NCBI RefSeq assembly: GCF_000950575.1
Contig: NZ_CP011005.1
Location: forward strand, 1,860,001-1,924,000
Source: Psychromicrobium lacuslunae
Lineage (GTDB): Bacteria > Actinomycetota > Actinomycetes > Actinomycetales > Micrococcaceae
Length of the DNA: 64,000 nt
Reading direction: 5' to 3'
Shown here: in pieces, positions 1 to 7,613 of the stretch
Numbering within the stretch: position 1 is the first letter of the stretch
Layout: each line of letters begins with the position of its first letter
Translations under genes and position numbers: made by a program
The notes under the pieces: model-generated
What the model was told of the DNA's origin: nothing
The model's database searches: none
The model's input: only the letters and a program-made list of their open reading frames with translations

Positions 1-82
1 GCTCGCGCGAAACCGTGAGCACCAACAGCAGCTGAACTGGCTGATTCGAAAGTTTTCAGTCCATGGAGAAAGGCTCCGACAG
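1..82. other. window edge upstream of gluC
   Basis: The gluC reading frame stays open back to base 2, but the upstream residues are hydrophilic and unlike a permease N-terminus. The other two plus frames reach stops at 16-18 and 33-35, so one of them may be the end of an upstream gene, for example the glutamate-binding protein. There is too little sequence to name it. Confidence 0.3.
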
Positions 83-748
83 TTGGACGCAATCACAAGT
101 AATCTAGGCCTCTTCGCCAGCGGTTTTTGGGGCACTATCGTGCTCAGCTTCTTCACCATGGTTGGCTCGCTCATTTTTGGCACCGTACTCGCTGCCATGC
201 GGGTATCCCCAACCCCGGTACTGCGCGCTGCCGCGACCACTTACGTCAATGTGGTGCGAAATACTCCACTGACCTTGGTGCTATTTTTCTGCGCCTTCGG
301 CCTACCCTATCTGCAGATTAGCTTCGGCAACACCACCGATCAGGTTTCCTTCAACTATGCGGTGCTTGCGCTCACTGCCTACACTTCCTGCTTCGTCTGT
401 GAAGCCATTCGCTCGGGTATTGCCACGGTGCCGCTGGGCCAAGCCGAAGCAGCCCGTTCCATCGGCCTGACTTTCACGCAGTCGCTGCGCTTTATTATCT
501 TGCCGCAAGGAATCCGGACCGTAGTGCCACCGCTAGCCAGCGTGATCATCGCTATGGTCAAAAACACCTCCATTGCCTCCGGCTTCAATAACAAGGAACT
601 GATCTCTGCAATGAACGGTGTGATCGAACTTCGAGGTGATCAAGTGCCTCTGATCTTGGCCGGCACCGCTATCGCCTACTTGATTTTGAGCATTGGATTA
701 GGCCAAATATTCGGCCTCATTGAGCGGAAAGTGAGAATAGCCCGATGA
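83..748 (+). CDS. gluC: glutamate-type amino acid ABC transporter permease GluC
   Basis: This 221-residue inner-membrane permease would form the channel of a GluABCD-type glutamate/polar amino acid importer together with GluD. It has several hydrophobic helices and the typical MRVSP and RNTPLTLV motifs near residues 35-60. The ATPase-docking EAA loop (GQAEAARSIGLT) lies near residues 120-130. The pattern closely recalls Corynebacterium GluC. The start is a TTG at base 83, preceded by GGAG/AAAGG at 65-73; an upstream start outside the window cannot be excluded. Its stop overlaps the gluD start by four bases (ATGA), showing translational coupling. The ATPase and binding protein are expected upstream, outside the window. 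Confidence 0.88.
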   Translation: MDAITSNLGLFASGFWGTIVLSFFTMVGSLIFGTVLAAMRVSPTPVLRAAATTYVNVVRNTPLTLVLFFCAFGLPYLQISFGNTTDQVSFNYAVLALTAYTSCFVCEAIRSGIATVPLGQAEAARSIGLTFTQSLRFIILPQGIRTVVPPLASVIIAMVKNTSIASGFNNKELISAMNGVIELRGDQVPLILAGTAIAYLILSIGLGQIFGLIERKVRIAR

Positions 749-1551
749 GCGCATCTCAGGTTCTTTTCGACGCCCCCGGCCCTAAGGCCCGGCGCAATAA
801 TGTGATCATCTCGATCGTCGCCGTCCTGCTGTTACTCGGGGCTATTGCTTGGATCGTCTTCAAGTTTGCCGAGGCTGGCCAGTTCGAAGCTTCGAAGTGG
901 TCCCCTTTCAGCTATACCGACATCCAAGGCGTACTACTCAAAGGCCTCGGGTCAACATTACTAGCAGCCGCATTGGGTACCGTTTTTGCAATGCTCATCG
1001 GCGTTATTTTCGCTGTTGGGAGACTTTCAACGAAGCGATGGATATCGCTCCCCACCACTATTGTGCTGGAGTTCTTCCGCGGCCTTCCCGTACTCTTGCT
1101 GATGTTCGGAGTGTACTATCTGGGCAGCGGCAAGGTTTCACCGCTAGTAGCAGTCGTCACGGGCCTCGCCCTTTATAACGGTATGGTGATCGCGGAGATT
1201 ATCCGTGCTGGAGTCCTGGCACTCCCCAAAGGGCAAGGTGAAGCAGCAACGGCGGTTGGTCTTACTCGCGGGCAAACGCTTCGCACCATCTTGCTCCCGC
1301 AAGCCTTCCGATCAATGCTTCCGACGATCATCGCTCAAGTTGTGGTGCTTCTGAAAGACTCGGCGCTTGGCTATCTGGTGACTTACCAAGAACTGCTTTA
1401 CGCGATCAATAATATTGGTCGCGACTACCAAAACCTCTTGCCAGCCTTCATCGTCGGCGCAGCGATCTTCATTCTGATCAACCTGCTGGTGGCAGCTTTT
1501 GCTAAGTGGCTGGAACGTCGATTGAGTCGGAGCCCTAAAAAAATAAAGTAA
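745..1551 (+). CDS. gluD: glutamate-type amino acid ABC transporter permease GluD
   Basis: This 268-residue second permease subunit starts at the ATG overlapping the gluC stop. The N-terminus (VLFDAPGPKARR) is the signature opening of actinobacterial GluD proteins. It is followed by a first helix, the FRGLPVLLLMF segment and an EAA loop (GQGEAATAVGLTRG). It ends in a short basic tail (RSPKKIK), shorter than the tails common in this family. The gene ends at a strong hairpin terminator. A diverged, 5'-truncated homologue of the same gene lies 1.6 kb downstream at 3207-3737, so gluD occurs here as one complete and one broken copy. Confidence 0.88.
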   Translation: MSASQVLFDAPGPKARRNNVIISIVAVLLLLGAIAWIVFKFAEAGQFEASKWSPFSYTDIQGVLLKGLGSTLLAAALGTVFAMLIGVIFAVGRLSTKRWISLPTTIVLEFFRGLPVLLLMFGVYYLGSGKVSPLVAVVTGLALYNGMVIAEIIRAGVLALPKGQGEAATAVGLTRGQTLRTILLPQAFRSMLPTIIAQVVVLLKDSALGYLVTYQELLYAINNIGRDYQNLLPAFIVGAAIFILINLLVAAFAKWLERRLSRSPKKIK

Positions 1552-1556
1552 GCAAA

Positions 1557-1598
1557 ATAGTTTGGGTGACCAGATTTTTGGTCACCCAAACTATTTTT
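1557..1598. terminator. bidirectional hairpin terminator after gluD
   Basis: A perfect 15-bp stem (1557-1571 with 1580-1594) and an 8-base loop are followed by a T run at 1594-1598. It closes the gluCD operon. On the other strand it lies just beyond the stop of the minus-strand gene at 1608, so it may serve both convergent units. Confidence 0.9.
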
Positions 1599-1607
1599 GG
1601 CGCTAAA

Positions 1608-1994
1608 TCAGTAGTATTTGCAGACAAACTTCCAAGAGCCAGCGCTCACTTCAGTTGGATTGTGATACCAACATCTCGATCTGCTATAGCTTACGGCTCC
1701 ATGCTGAAGATTTGCATTTTGCCCGGGAGAAGAATCTACCCTGGCAATTGTTTGGCTTCCTTGAGTGGTTTCAATTACGAGAGAATGTGGATTTGTGCCC
1801 GGCCCCATACTTCCACCGCTGATCCACTTCTCTTCAACACTGCTAGCCTTCATCCCATATGGCATCGAGCTGTTGAAGTAAGTAACTTCAGCAGAATTTG
1901 CCACTTGTGCTGATCCTAAAGTAACCCCGACCGACACGAGAGAGATGCAAATTAGGATGCGAAAAGATTTGGAATCACCTCTATAGCTTCTCAC
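1608..1994 (-). CDS. small secreted protein, paralogue of 2604-2999
   Basis: This 128-residue protein has a basic start, a hydrophobic stretch and a likely signal peptidase site near ANSA-EVTY, leaving about 95 mature residues. I do not recognise a named family. It aligns by eye with the product of 2604-2999: both have an aromatic-N motif early in the mature part, an ASS...ISGG block, an NLQH block and a C-terminal pair of cysteines about 18 residues apart (RCWYHNP ... FVCKYY here). It is the last gene of a three-gene minus-strand operon, overlapping its upstream neighbour by four bases. The block is more AT-rich than the flanks. Small exported size and paired cysteines would fit a bacteriocin-like or surface peptide, but that is inference. 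Confidence 0.7.
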   Translation of the reverse strand: MRSYRGDSKSFRILICISLVSVGVTLGSAQVANSAEVTYFNSSMPYGMKASSVEEKWISGGSMGPGTNPHSLVIETTQGSQTIARVDSSPGQNANLQHGAVSYSRSRCWYHNPTEVSAGSWKFVCKYY

Positions 1995-2590
1995 TTCTTC
2001 TCACCTTCCGGAATTAGATTTACATGAAATCCATCCGAGATTTTCAACCGGTCCTGAGCCGACGTGGCAGGATCAATCTTCAGTACGTTTCCGACCAGTT
2101 GATACTTAACGGCGGAGGAACTTAGGTAATTCTCAGCCACAACGGTTTTTCCATCTGGAATTACGTAGCTTTCGTATGAAGCTTTAAGATTTGACACTCT
2201 CACTCCAATCCCACCCGTATTGAAACCTTTTGAATCAACGCAGCTTGATCCGGAAACCCAGTCATCCTTATTAGAACTAGAAGGAATGTACAGAACCATA
2301 CACAGCCTACCGCCGCCATCGACAAAGATATATGATTCTTGAAAGCTGTCAGAGTCAAGCTTTTTAATACTTCCGCTCGATACTATCCCGTCCCCAATCT
2401 GGGAAGTGTCTATTTTCTTCGGCAAGCTTGACTTAAGTTCACCTCCTGAATACACGACCGAGAGATTATATTTCTCTGCTGGACGCATGTCTTCAGCATT
2501 TCCCACTTGAGAAGTGAGCAGGCTAAAAGCAGTCACTCCCGCAACGAGAGTACTGGACAGCAAAAGGGAAGTCTTGACATTTTTTCTCAT
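1991..2590 (-). CDS. secreted protein of unknown function
   Basis: This 199-residue protein has a clear N-terminal signal sequence (MRKNVKT followed by a hydrophobic run) and probable cleavage after VGNA. The mature region is rich in Ser, Gly, Lys and Val and has two cysteines (LCMVLY and SSCVDS). It has no membrane helix after the signal. I recognise no family. It is the middle gene of the operon: 13 bases separate it from the upstream gene, GGAG precedes its ATG by 7 bases, and it overlaps the next gene by 4 bases. Coupled expression with two paralogous small exported proteins suggests a shared extracellular job, possibly accessory or protective. This is inferred from position only. Confidence 0.7.
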   Translation of the reverse strand: MRKNVKTSLLLSSTLVAGVTAFSLLTSQVGNAEDMRPAEKYNLSVVYSGGELKSSLPKKIDTSQIGDGIVSSGSIKKLDSDSFQESYIFVDGGGRLCMVLYIPSSSNKDDWVSGSSCVDSKGFNTGGIGVRVSNLKASYESYVIPDGKTVVAENYLSSSAVKYQLVGNVLKIDPATSAQDRLKISDGFHVNLIPEGEKK

Positions 2591-2603
2591 AACATTCTCC
2601 AGA

Positions 2604-2999
2604 CTACTTCAGAACTTCGCAAATTAAAGTTTGCTGTCCGACATTGACATTTGGATACTTCTTACTCCAGCTACAGGCGCTTCTCGCGTCTGCTCTCACG
2701 GAATGCTGCAAGTTTGAAGTAGGTCCCAAAGTTGTTGTTGAGTAATATACCTGGGTGCCAATCCGATTTGTAGTGCGAATTGACGCTATTCCAGCATCTC
2801 CGAAAAATGCCGTGATCCTGCCCCCAGAGATACTGCCCACCGTCGAACTAGCAATACCCTCATCCCAGATTGGACCGTTCAGATACGTCGAGTAACTAGC
2901 TGCATTTGCACTCACCGCCGAAGCTAAAACAATGCCAAATGCGAGAAAGATGCTGAAAAATCTATAATATATTGATAAATTATTTTTGTTTTTCTGCAT
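2604..2999 (-). CDS. small secreted protein, first gene of AT-rich operon
   Basis: This 131-residue protein has an N-terminal signal peptide ending near SANA-ASYS. The mature part shares the ISGG and NLQH blocks and the C-terminal cysteine pair (SACSW ... TLICEV) with the 1608-1994 product, so the two are diverged paralogues. AAGGATG lies just upstream of the ATG. The upstream gap (3000-3206) is very AT-rich: one 60-base line at 3121 counts 18 G+C. No function is recognised. The operon sits between an intact gluD and a broken gluD copy, which suggests arrival by recombination or transfer. Confidence 0.7.
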   Translation of the reverse strand: MQKNKNNLSIYYRFFSIFLAFGIVLASAVSANAASYSTYLNGPIWDEGIASSTVGSISGGRITAFFGDAGIASIRTTNRIGTQVYYSTTTLGPTSNLQHSVRADARSACSWSKKYPNVNVGQQTLICEVLK

Positions 3000-3206
3000 A
3001 CGTCATCCTTAGAATTTAGAAAATTGGCCCGAACATATCGCACCTCAATAATGACGAATTAGTGATTCAATCAGAATTATTTCCCCTAGGGAGCAATCAG
3101 ATAGCCATCACTGTGAGATATAACCTATCGTTGAAAGAAGTGGCAGTCAATAGATTGAGGGTAATATTTTAATCTTAATTTCCATCATAGAGGTAACAGA
3201 ATTCTA
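3000..3206. other. AT-rich gap with promoter of secreted-protein operon and break point of gluD copy
   Basis: This non-coding stretch must hold the minus-strand promoter for the operon starting at 2999. It ends where recognisable GluD homology begins on the plus strand. The plus frame of the gluD remnant meets an in-frame stop at 3162-3164. I see no repeats or transposase remnants here. Confidence 0.5.
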
Positions 3207-3737
3207 ATGTTCTATGGCCTCGGCTCCATGGGCGTCCAGGGCATTAGCCCTTTCACTGCCGTGGTAGTTGGTTTGATTCTCTACAACGGTTCGGTGCTCG
3301 CCGAGGTCTTCCGGGCCGGCATTCTGGCGGTGCCGAAAGGTCAAAGCGAGGCAGCGTATGCACTTGGTCTGCGCAAGACCCGGGTAATGACAATGATTCT
3401 GCTGCCTCAGGCGGTGCGCACCATGCTTCCAGTGATCATTGCTCAGTTGGTAGTGGCCCTGAAGGATACCGCGCTCGGCTTCATCATCACCTACCAAGAA
3501 TTGCTCTACCAGATCAACTACCTTGGTTCACAAATCAGTTACCAGACGTCGATTATTCCAGCGGCTATTGTTGGTGGTGCAATCTATGTTGGTTGCTGTC
3601 TGATCCTCGCTGGCATAGCTAAGTACTTGGAGAGCCGGATGCGTCGCAGTAAGAAGGTTTCGAATAAGAACACCCCGGTGGTACCAGGGGCTGGAAACCT
3701 TGATATGGGTAATCTCGGCACCGGTGGAAACACCTAG
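3207..3737 (+). pseudogene. 5'-truncated GluD-like permease remnant
   Basis: The 176-residue frame begins at a position matching the middle of GluD (the segment before [12 protein letters not shown] aligns to GKVSPLVAVVTGL of the intact copy). It keeps the EAA loop ([14 protein letters not shown]), the last helices and a Gly/Asn-rich hydrophilic tail. The first three or so helices are missing, and the frame is closed upstream by a stop at 3162-3164. No convincing ribosome binding site precedes the ATG at 3207. It is diverged from the intact gluD, so it is a different allele or paralogue rather than a recent duplicate. It is unlikely to work alone. It converges on dapE, the stops being only a few bases apart. 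Confidence 0.75.
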
Positions 3738-3740
3738 AAG

Positions 3741-4832
3741 CTAGCTCAACCAGCGTGTCAAAGCGGCCAGGCAGTCACGGATTGCCTGGCCGCTGACGTG
3801 TTCATTATCGCTATGTGCGAGCAGCGCGTCGCCGGGGCCAAAGTTCACCGCGGGGATGCCGAGCTGTCCCAGACGGGCGACGTCGGTCCAGCCGAATTTC
3901 GGCTTCGGCGTGCCGCCGACCGCGGCCACAAAAGCTGCTGCTGCGGGTCGATCCAGGCCGGGACGAGCTGCCGAGGCGGCGTCGGTGCGCACCACGTCGA
4001 AGCCTTCCAAGAGCTCGAAGACCACTGCCTCGGCCTGCTCGATCGATTTATCCGGGGCAAAGCGGTAATTGATCTCCACCACGGCGGCATCGGGAATCAC
4101 ATTCCCAGCCACCCCGCCACGGATTTTCACCGCGTTCAGGCTTTCCCGATACTCCAGACCCTCAACGTCAATGGTTTGCGGTTGGTACTCGGCAAGCCGC
4201 TGCAGGATCGGAGCCAGGTCGTGAATCGCATTGTGCCCCATCCAAGCTCGTGCGGAATGTGCCGCGAGACCGCTGGTCCGCGTCTCAAAGCGCATCGTGC
4301 CATTACAACCGCCCTCCACCACACCGTCAGTCGGCTCCAGCAGAATACCGAAATCGGCTTTCAGCAGCTCGGGGTGATTGCTAGCCAGCCGTCCGAGTCC
4401 GCTGAGCTCCGCTTCCACCTCTTCATGGTCGTAGAACACGAAACTAATATCCCGCACCGGTTCGGTCAGCGCGGCGGCGAGCGCTAATTGCACCGCCACC
4501 CCGCCCTTCATATCGGTGGCACCCCGACCATACAGCACACCATCCGGGCCGTCGGCGGCGCCGTTCCATTGCGAGGGCACTGTGCCACGCGAGCCCGGTG
4601 TGCTCGGCAGCGGTACGGTATCCAGATGCCCGGCCAAAATGACCCTTTCGGCACGTCCCAATTCGGTGCGAGCGATGAGTGAATCTCCGTCACGCAACAC
4701 GGTGAGATGCGGATACTCACGCAGTGCCGATTCAATGGCATCGGCCAGCGACTTCTCGTTCCCCGAGACACTCTCCATATCGAGCAGAGTAGCGGTCAAC
4801 AAGGCAACATCGGCGGTCAGATCCAATCCCAT
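3741..4832 (-). CDS. dapE: succinyl-diaminopimelate desuccinylase
   Basis: DapE hydrolyses N-succinyl-LL-2,6-diaminopimelate to LL-DAP and succinate, for lysine and peptidoglycan synthesis in the cytosol. The 363-residue protein shows M20-family metal ligands in LAGHLDTVP, then [13 protein letters not shown], and the acidic pair in [10 protein letters not shown] dimerisation domain lies in the middle and a late histidine in [13 protein letters not shown]. Length is typical of the actinobacterial enzyme. It is divergent from dapD, which acts earlier in the same pathway, with 182 bases between the starts, so a shared promoter region is likely. Confidence 0.93.
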   Translation of the reverse strand: MGLDLTADVALLTATLLDMESVSGNEKSLADAIESALREYPHLTVLRDGDSLIARTELGRAERVILAGHLDTVPLPSTPGSRGTVPSQWNGAADGPDGVLYGRGATDMKGGVAVQLALAAALTEPVRDISFVFYDHEEVEAELSGLGRLASNHPELLKADFGILLEPTDGVVEGGCNGTMRFETRTSGLAAHSARAWMGHNAIHDLAPILQRLAEYQPQTIDVEGLEYRESLNAVKIRGGVAGNVIPDAAVVEINYRFAPDKSIEQAEAVVFELLEGFDVVRTDAASAARPGLDRPAAAAFVAAVGGTPKPKFGWTDVARLGQLGIPAVNFGPGDALLAHSDNEHVSGQAIRDCLAALTRWLS

Positions 4833-5014
4833 CCTTCTACCCTATCCAACCCCACCGAATAGTAAGTTTCACCGGGGTATGCCGTCCCTGCCCAGTGAAA
4901 GCTGCGATTCGGTGGGGAGGGCCAACAGAAAACACTAGCTTTGAGGCGATGCAGTCACTGAAATCGACCTGTGATGTTTTGCTCGCAGCTGCCCGACTAA
5001 GCGAAGATAGGAGT

Positions 5015-6004
5015 ATGACGCAGACATCCCTTGACCCCGCCCGCGCCGCCTACGGCTTCGGTCTCGCCACGCTCAGCAGTGATGGCACGATCCTGGATGT
5101 CTGGTACCCGGCCCCCGCGCTAGGGATCGCCGCCGAAACCCTCGGCCAAGCTCCAGAGGCCGAACCGGAGCTCATTGCCCTCGCGAAAAGCTCTGCAGAT
5201 CAGGACCGGGGCACCAGCCAGCAAGTCGTTTTCGCGCAGATCAACCTGGACGCCGCCCCCGCCGATACCGCTGACAGCTACCTGCGACTGCACCTGCTCT
5301 CGCATCGTTTAGTCACCCCGAACAGTATTAATCTGGACGGCATTTTCGGCACTCTGCCCACCGTGGTGTGGACCAATTTCGGTCCGTGCGCTGCCCAGGA
5401 TTTCGAAACCACCCGCCTGCGGCTGCGGCGTCGTGGCCCGGTTCAGGTGCAGGGTGTGGACAAATTCCCGCGGATGGTGGACTACGTCTTGCCTACCGGG
5501 GTTCGGATCGCCGACGCCGACCGCGTGCGGCTTGGTGCGCACCTGGCCGAAGGCACCACGGTGATGCATGAAGGCTTCGTCAATTACAACGCCGGGACCC
5601 TGGGCAACTCGATGGTGGAGGGCCGTATCTCGGCGGGTGTGGTGGTCGGCAACGGTAGCGATGTCGGCGGCGGTGCCTCGATTATGGGCACTCTCTCGGG
5701 TGGCGGAAAGCAGCGAATCACGCTCGGCGAGCGGGTGCTGCTCGGCGCCAATTCAGGCGTCGGTATCAGTATCGGCGATGACTCGGTGGTGGAAGCTGGC
5801 CTCTATGTCACCGCGGGCACTCGGGTGAGGGTGCCCGGCCCCAAGAATGCCGACGGCGAGGACAGCTGGCTCATTGTGAAGGCCACTGAACTCTCCGGCC
5901 GCCCCAACCTGCTGTTCCGCCGCAATTCCACTAGCGGCGAAGTTGAGGCACTCCCCCGGCAGGGGCAGACGGTTGAACTCAATCTGGATTTGCATAATAA
6001 CTAG
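5015..6004 (+). CDS. dapD: tetrahydrodipicolinate N-succinyltransferase
   Basis: DapD transfers succinyl from succinyl-CoA to tetrahydrodipicolinate, opening the succinylase branch of DAP synthesis. I chose the ATG at 5015 (329 residues) because ATAGGAG at 5007-5013 precedes it and the protein then starts at the family's usual point. A longer frame from 4895 has no support. The C-terminal half shows left-handed beta-helix hexapeptide repeats rich in Gly/Val/Ile (for example [20 protein letters not shown]). It is divergent from dapE; dapC lies about 3 kb further on the minus strand. Confidence 0.93.
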   Translation: MTQTSLDPARAAYGFGLATLSSDGTILDVWYPAPALGIAAETLGQAPEAEPELIALAKSSADQDRGTSQQVVFAQINLDAAPADTADSYLRLHLLSHRLVTPNSINLDGIFGTLPTVVWTNFGPCAAQDFETTRLRLRRRGPVQVQGVDKFPRMVDYVLPTGVRIADADRVRLGAHLAEGTTVMHEGFVNYNAGTLGNSMVEGRISAGVVVGNGSDVGGGASIMGTLSGGGKQRITLGERVLLGANSGVGISIGDDSVVEAGLYVTAGTRVRVPGPKNADGEDSWLIVKATELSGRPNLLFRRNSTSGEVEALPRQGQTVELNLDLHNN

Positions 6005-6874
6005 ATGAGTCGCCGCAAGAAACTCCACGCCGGGCTGATCTGGCTGTTCTCAATGCTTTTTGTGGTGGTGCTCATTGTGGCTGCTGGTTTTTGGGCGGTA
6101 AATCTTTTTAAGCCTCCACCGGTAAAGCCAATACTGGCTTGCACTGCGCCACTTCAGGATAATCAGTACTCCTTGGCCCCTGATCAGGCCCAAAATGCCG
6201 CGCTGATCGCCGCTATTGGTATCCGACGAGGGCTGCCGCCAAGGGCCGTCACAATAGCCCTTGCGGTGGCTATGCAGGAATCCAAGCTGCGCAATATCAA
6301 CTATGGTGATCTCGATTCGCTCGGCTTGTTCCAGCAACGGCCCTCGCAGGAGTGGGGCACCGCCGAGCAGATCATGGATCCGAACTACTCAACTAACGCC
6401 TTTTACGATGTGCTGCTCACCGTTCCGGGCTACCAGCAGATGACCATCACCGCTGCTGGCCAGGCAGTACAACGTTCAGCGTTCCCCGAAGCCTATGGTC
6501 AGCATGAATCAATGGCTCGCGCTTTTGCTTCGGCGCTGACCGGTAATTCCAGCGCCGCACTCAGTTGCACACTCGATAGTCCGCAGGCTCCCGGCGATCC
6601 AACTGCGGTGGCCAAAAAAGTCCAGGCCGCCTTCGCCACCGCCACCGCCAAGCCGCAAGCCTCTACCGTGCGGGTGAGTGCTACCGGTGTGGCTGGTTGG
6701 AGTTACGCGCAGTGGGCGGTCGCCAATGCGAGCACGCTCGGCATTACTCAGGTGAGTTTCGCGGGCCATAGCTGGCAGCGCAATAATAACGACGGCAGCA
6801 GTAACAAGGGCTGGCAGCCTCTCGAGTCGGCTAGCGGCCAAGAAGTAGTGATCGCCCTGCAGCCGAAGGGCTGA
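6005..6874 (+). CDS. membrane-anchored exported protein with FQQRPS domain
   Basis: This 289-residue protein starts immediately after the dapD stop, so it is probably co-transcribed. It has one N-terminal membrane helix (about residues 11-35) with the rest outside. Residues about 70-180 contain QESKLRNINYGD, DSLGLFQQRPSQEWG and VQRSAFPEAYG, a domain common in exported proteins of Micrococcaceae and resembling lysozyme/transglycosylase-like folds. Another copy is in the protein at 39940-40911, where it is joined to peptidoglycan-binding repeats. The likely job is binding or cleaving cell wall. The catalytic role is inferred; the conserved Gln-Glu-Ser near the start of the domain may hold the acid residue. 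Confidence 0.7.
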   Translation: MSRRKKLHAGLIWLFSMLFVVVLIVAAGFWAVNLFKPPPVKPILACTAPLQDNQYSLAPDQAQNAALIAAIGIRRGLPPRAVTIALAVAMQESKLRNINYGDLDSLGLFQQRPSQEWGTAEQIMDPNYSTNAFYDVLLTVPGYQQMTITAAGQAVQRSAFPEAYGQHESMARAFASALTGNSSAALSCTLDSPQAPGDPTAVAKKVQAAFATATAKPQASTVRVSATGVAGWSYAQWAVANASTLGITQVSFAGHSWQRNNNDGSSNKGWQPLESASGQEVVIALQPKG

Positions 6875-6882
6875 GCGAAGGC

Positions 6883-7458
6883 TTAGACCAGCATCTCCAC
6901 CACCGGCTGCACATAGCTGCGGAAAGCTTCCGGATCGTCGAGTAAGTGCTGGCTCATCACCATTCGGTTGGGCTCCAGGAACCAGGCCCGCGGCTCGGCG
7001 ATCGGCACTTCCAGGATGCTCAGGCTGAATTCTCGGGCGTTTCTGCCCAGTTCGAGCTCCCGATCTTGCACTAGCTGGGCCAGGATCTTCAGTTCCCCCA
7101 TGGTTTCCCGGCGAGATGCCATCAGCTCGTACTCAGTCATTTGCTGGCGAGCCCAATTTAGCGCTGCACCGAAATGAGCCTGCATCACGCGTTGCAGCGC
7201 CGGGTTGCCAGCAAACTCCTCAAAGTTCGGCGGGGTTAGCTGGGGCGGGCGTCCTGGAAAAGTACCGAGCAGCTGCGCCCACCATTCTTCCCATTCAAAG
7301 CGCAGCGAGGCCAGACCCCCGACCTGCTGAGTGAGTTGGTGTGGTTCAGCAGATTTAACAGCCGGATGAATGGCTGAAATCGAGGGCATGCCAGCTCCCG
7401 TGAGACCGGAGGCATCACGAATGTAGAGCGCGATCAGCAGTGGCGCTGAAATGTCCAC
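6883..7458 (-). CDS. conserved hypothetical cytosolic protein
   Basis: This 191-residue protein has no signal peptide or membrane helix and is rich in Glu, Leu and Trp (for example FEWEEWWAQLLG). Two likely helical stretches lie around residues 100-140. I recognise no enzymatic motif. It converges on the exported protein at 6005-6874 with an 8-base gap, and lies downstream of gltA in the same direction but beyond a strong hairpin, so it probably has its own promoter. The start is uncertain: an internal ATG at GMPSIS is possible. Confidence 0.6.
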   Translation of the reverse strand: MDISAPLLIALYIRDASGLTGAGMPSISAIHPAVKSAEPHQLTQQVGGLASLRFEWEEWWAQLLGTFPGRPPQLTPPNFEEFAGNPALQRVMQAHFGAALNWARQQMTEYELMASRRETMGELKILAQLVQDRELELGRNAREFSLSILEVPIAEPRAWFLEPNRMVMSQHLLDDPEAFRSYVQPVVEMLV

Positions 7459-7543
7459 GGTGATCCGCCAGCCAGGGCCGCCGGTGTGATGAATGGTGCT
7501 GCCTCCTGTAGAAGATCCGTCTCTAGAATACTCCTCAGAAACG

Positions 7544-7586
7544 CCTTGAAGGGGCCGGATTCAGAATGAATCCGGCCCCTTCAAGG
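7544..7586. terminator. hairpin terminator downstream of gltA
   Basis: A perfect 20-bp inverted repeat (7544-7563 with 7567-7586) with a 3-base GAA loop lies 28 bases after the gltA stop on the minus strand. There is no long T run, but the stem is very stable and placed to end gltA transcripts. Confidence 0.8.
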
Positions 7587-7613
7587 ATGGTCTCGCCCGT
7601 CGGCTGAATTGGC

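Noticed and set aside
1566-1913. 115-codon plus frame in the secreted-protein cassette
   Set aside because: It begins inside the terminator stem and is opposite a gene with a clear signal peptide and operon context.
1608-2999. Assignment of the small secreted proteins to the lactococcin 972 family
   Set aside because: Size, signal peptide and aromatic ends are superficially similar, but I could not align the characteristic blocks, and no adjacent transporter/immunity pair is present.
3207-3737. Second gluD copy as a functional short permease
   Set aside because: It lacks the first half of the membrane domain, has no ribosome site, and an in-frame stop at 3162-3164 closes it; a remnant is the simpler reading.
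3798-4487. 229-codon plus frame opposite dapE
   Set aside because: It is an antisense shadow; Cys/His/Arg composition is random-looking and there is no start signal.
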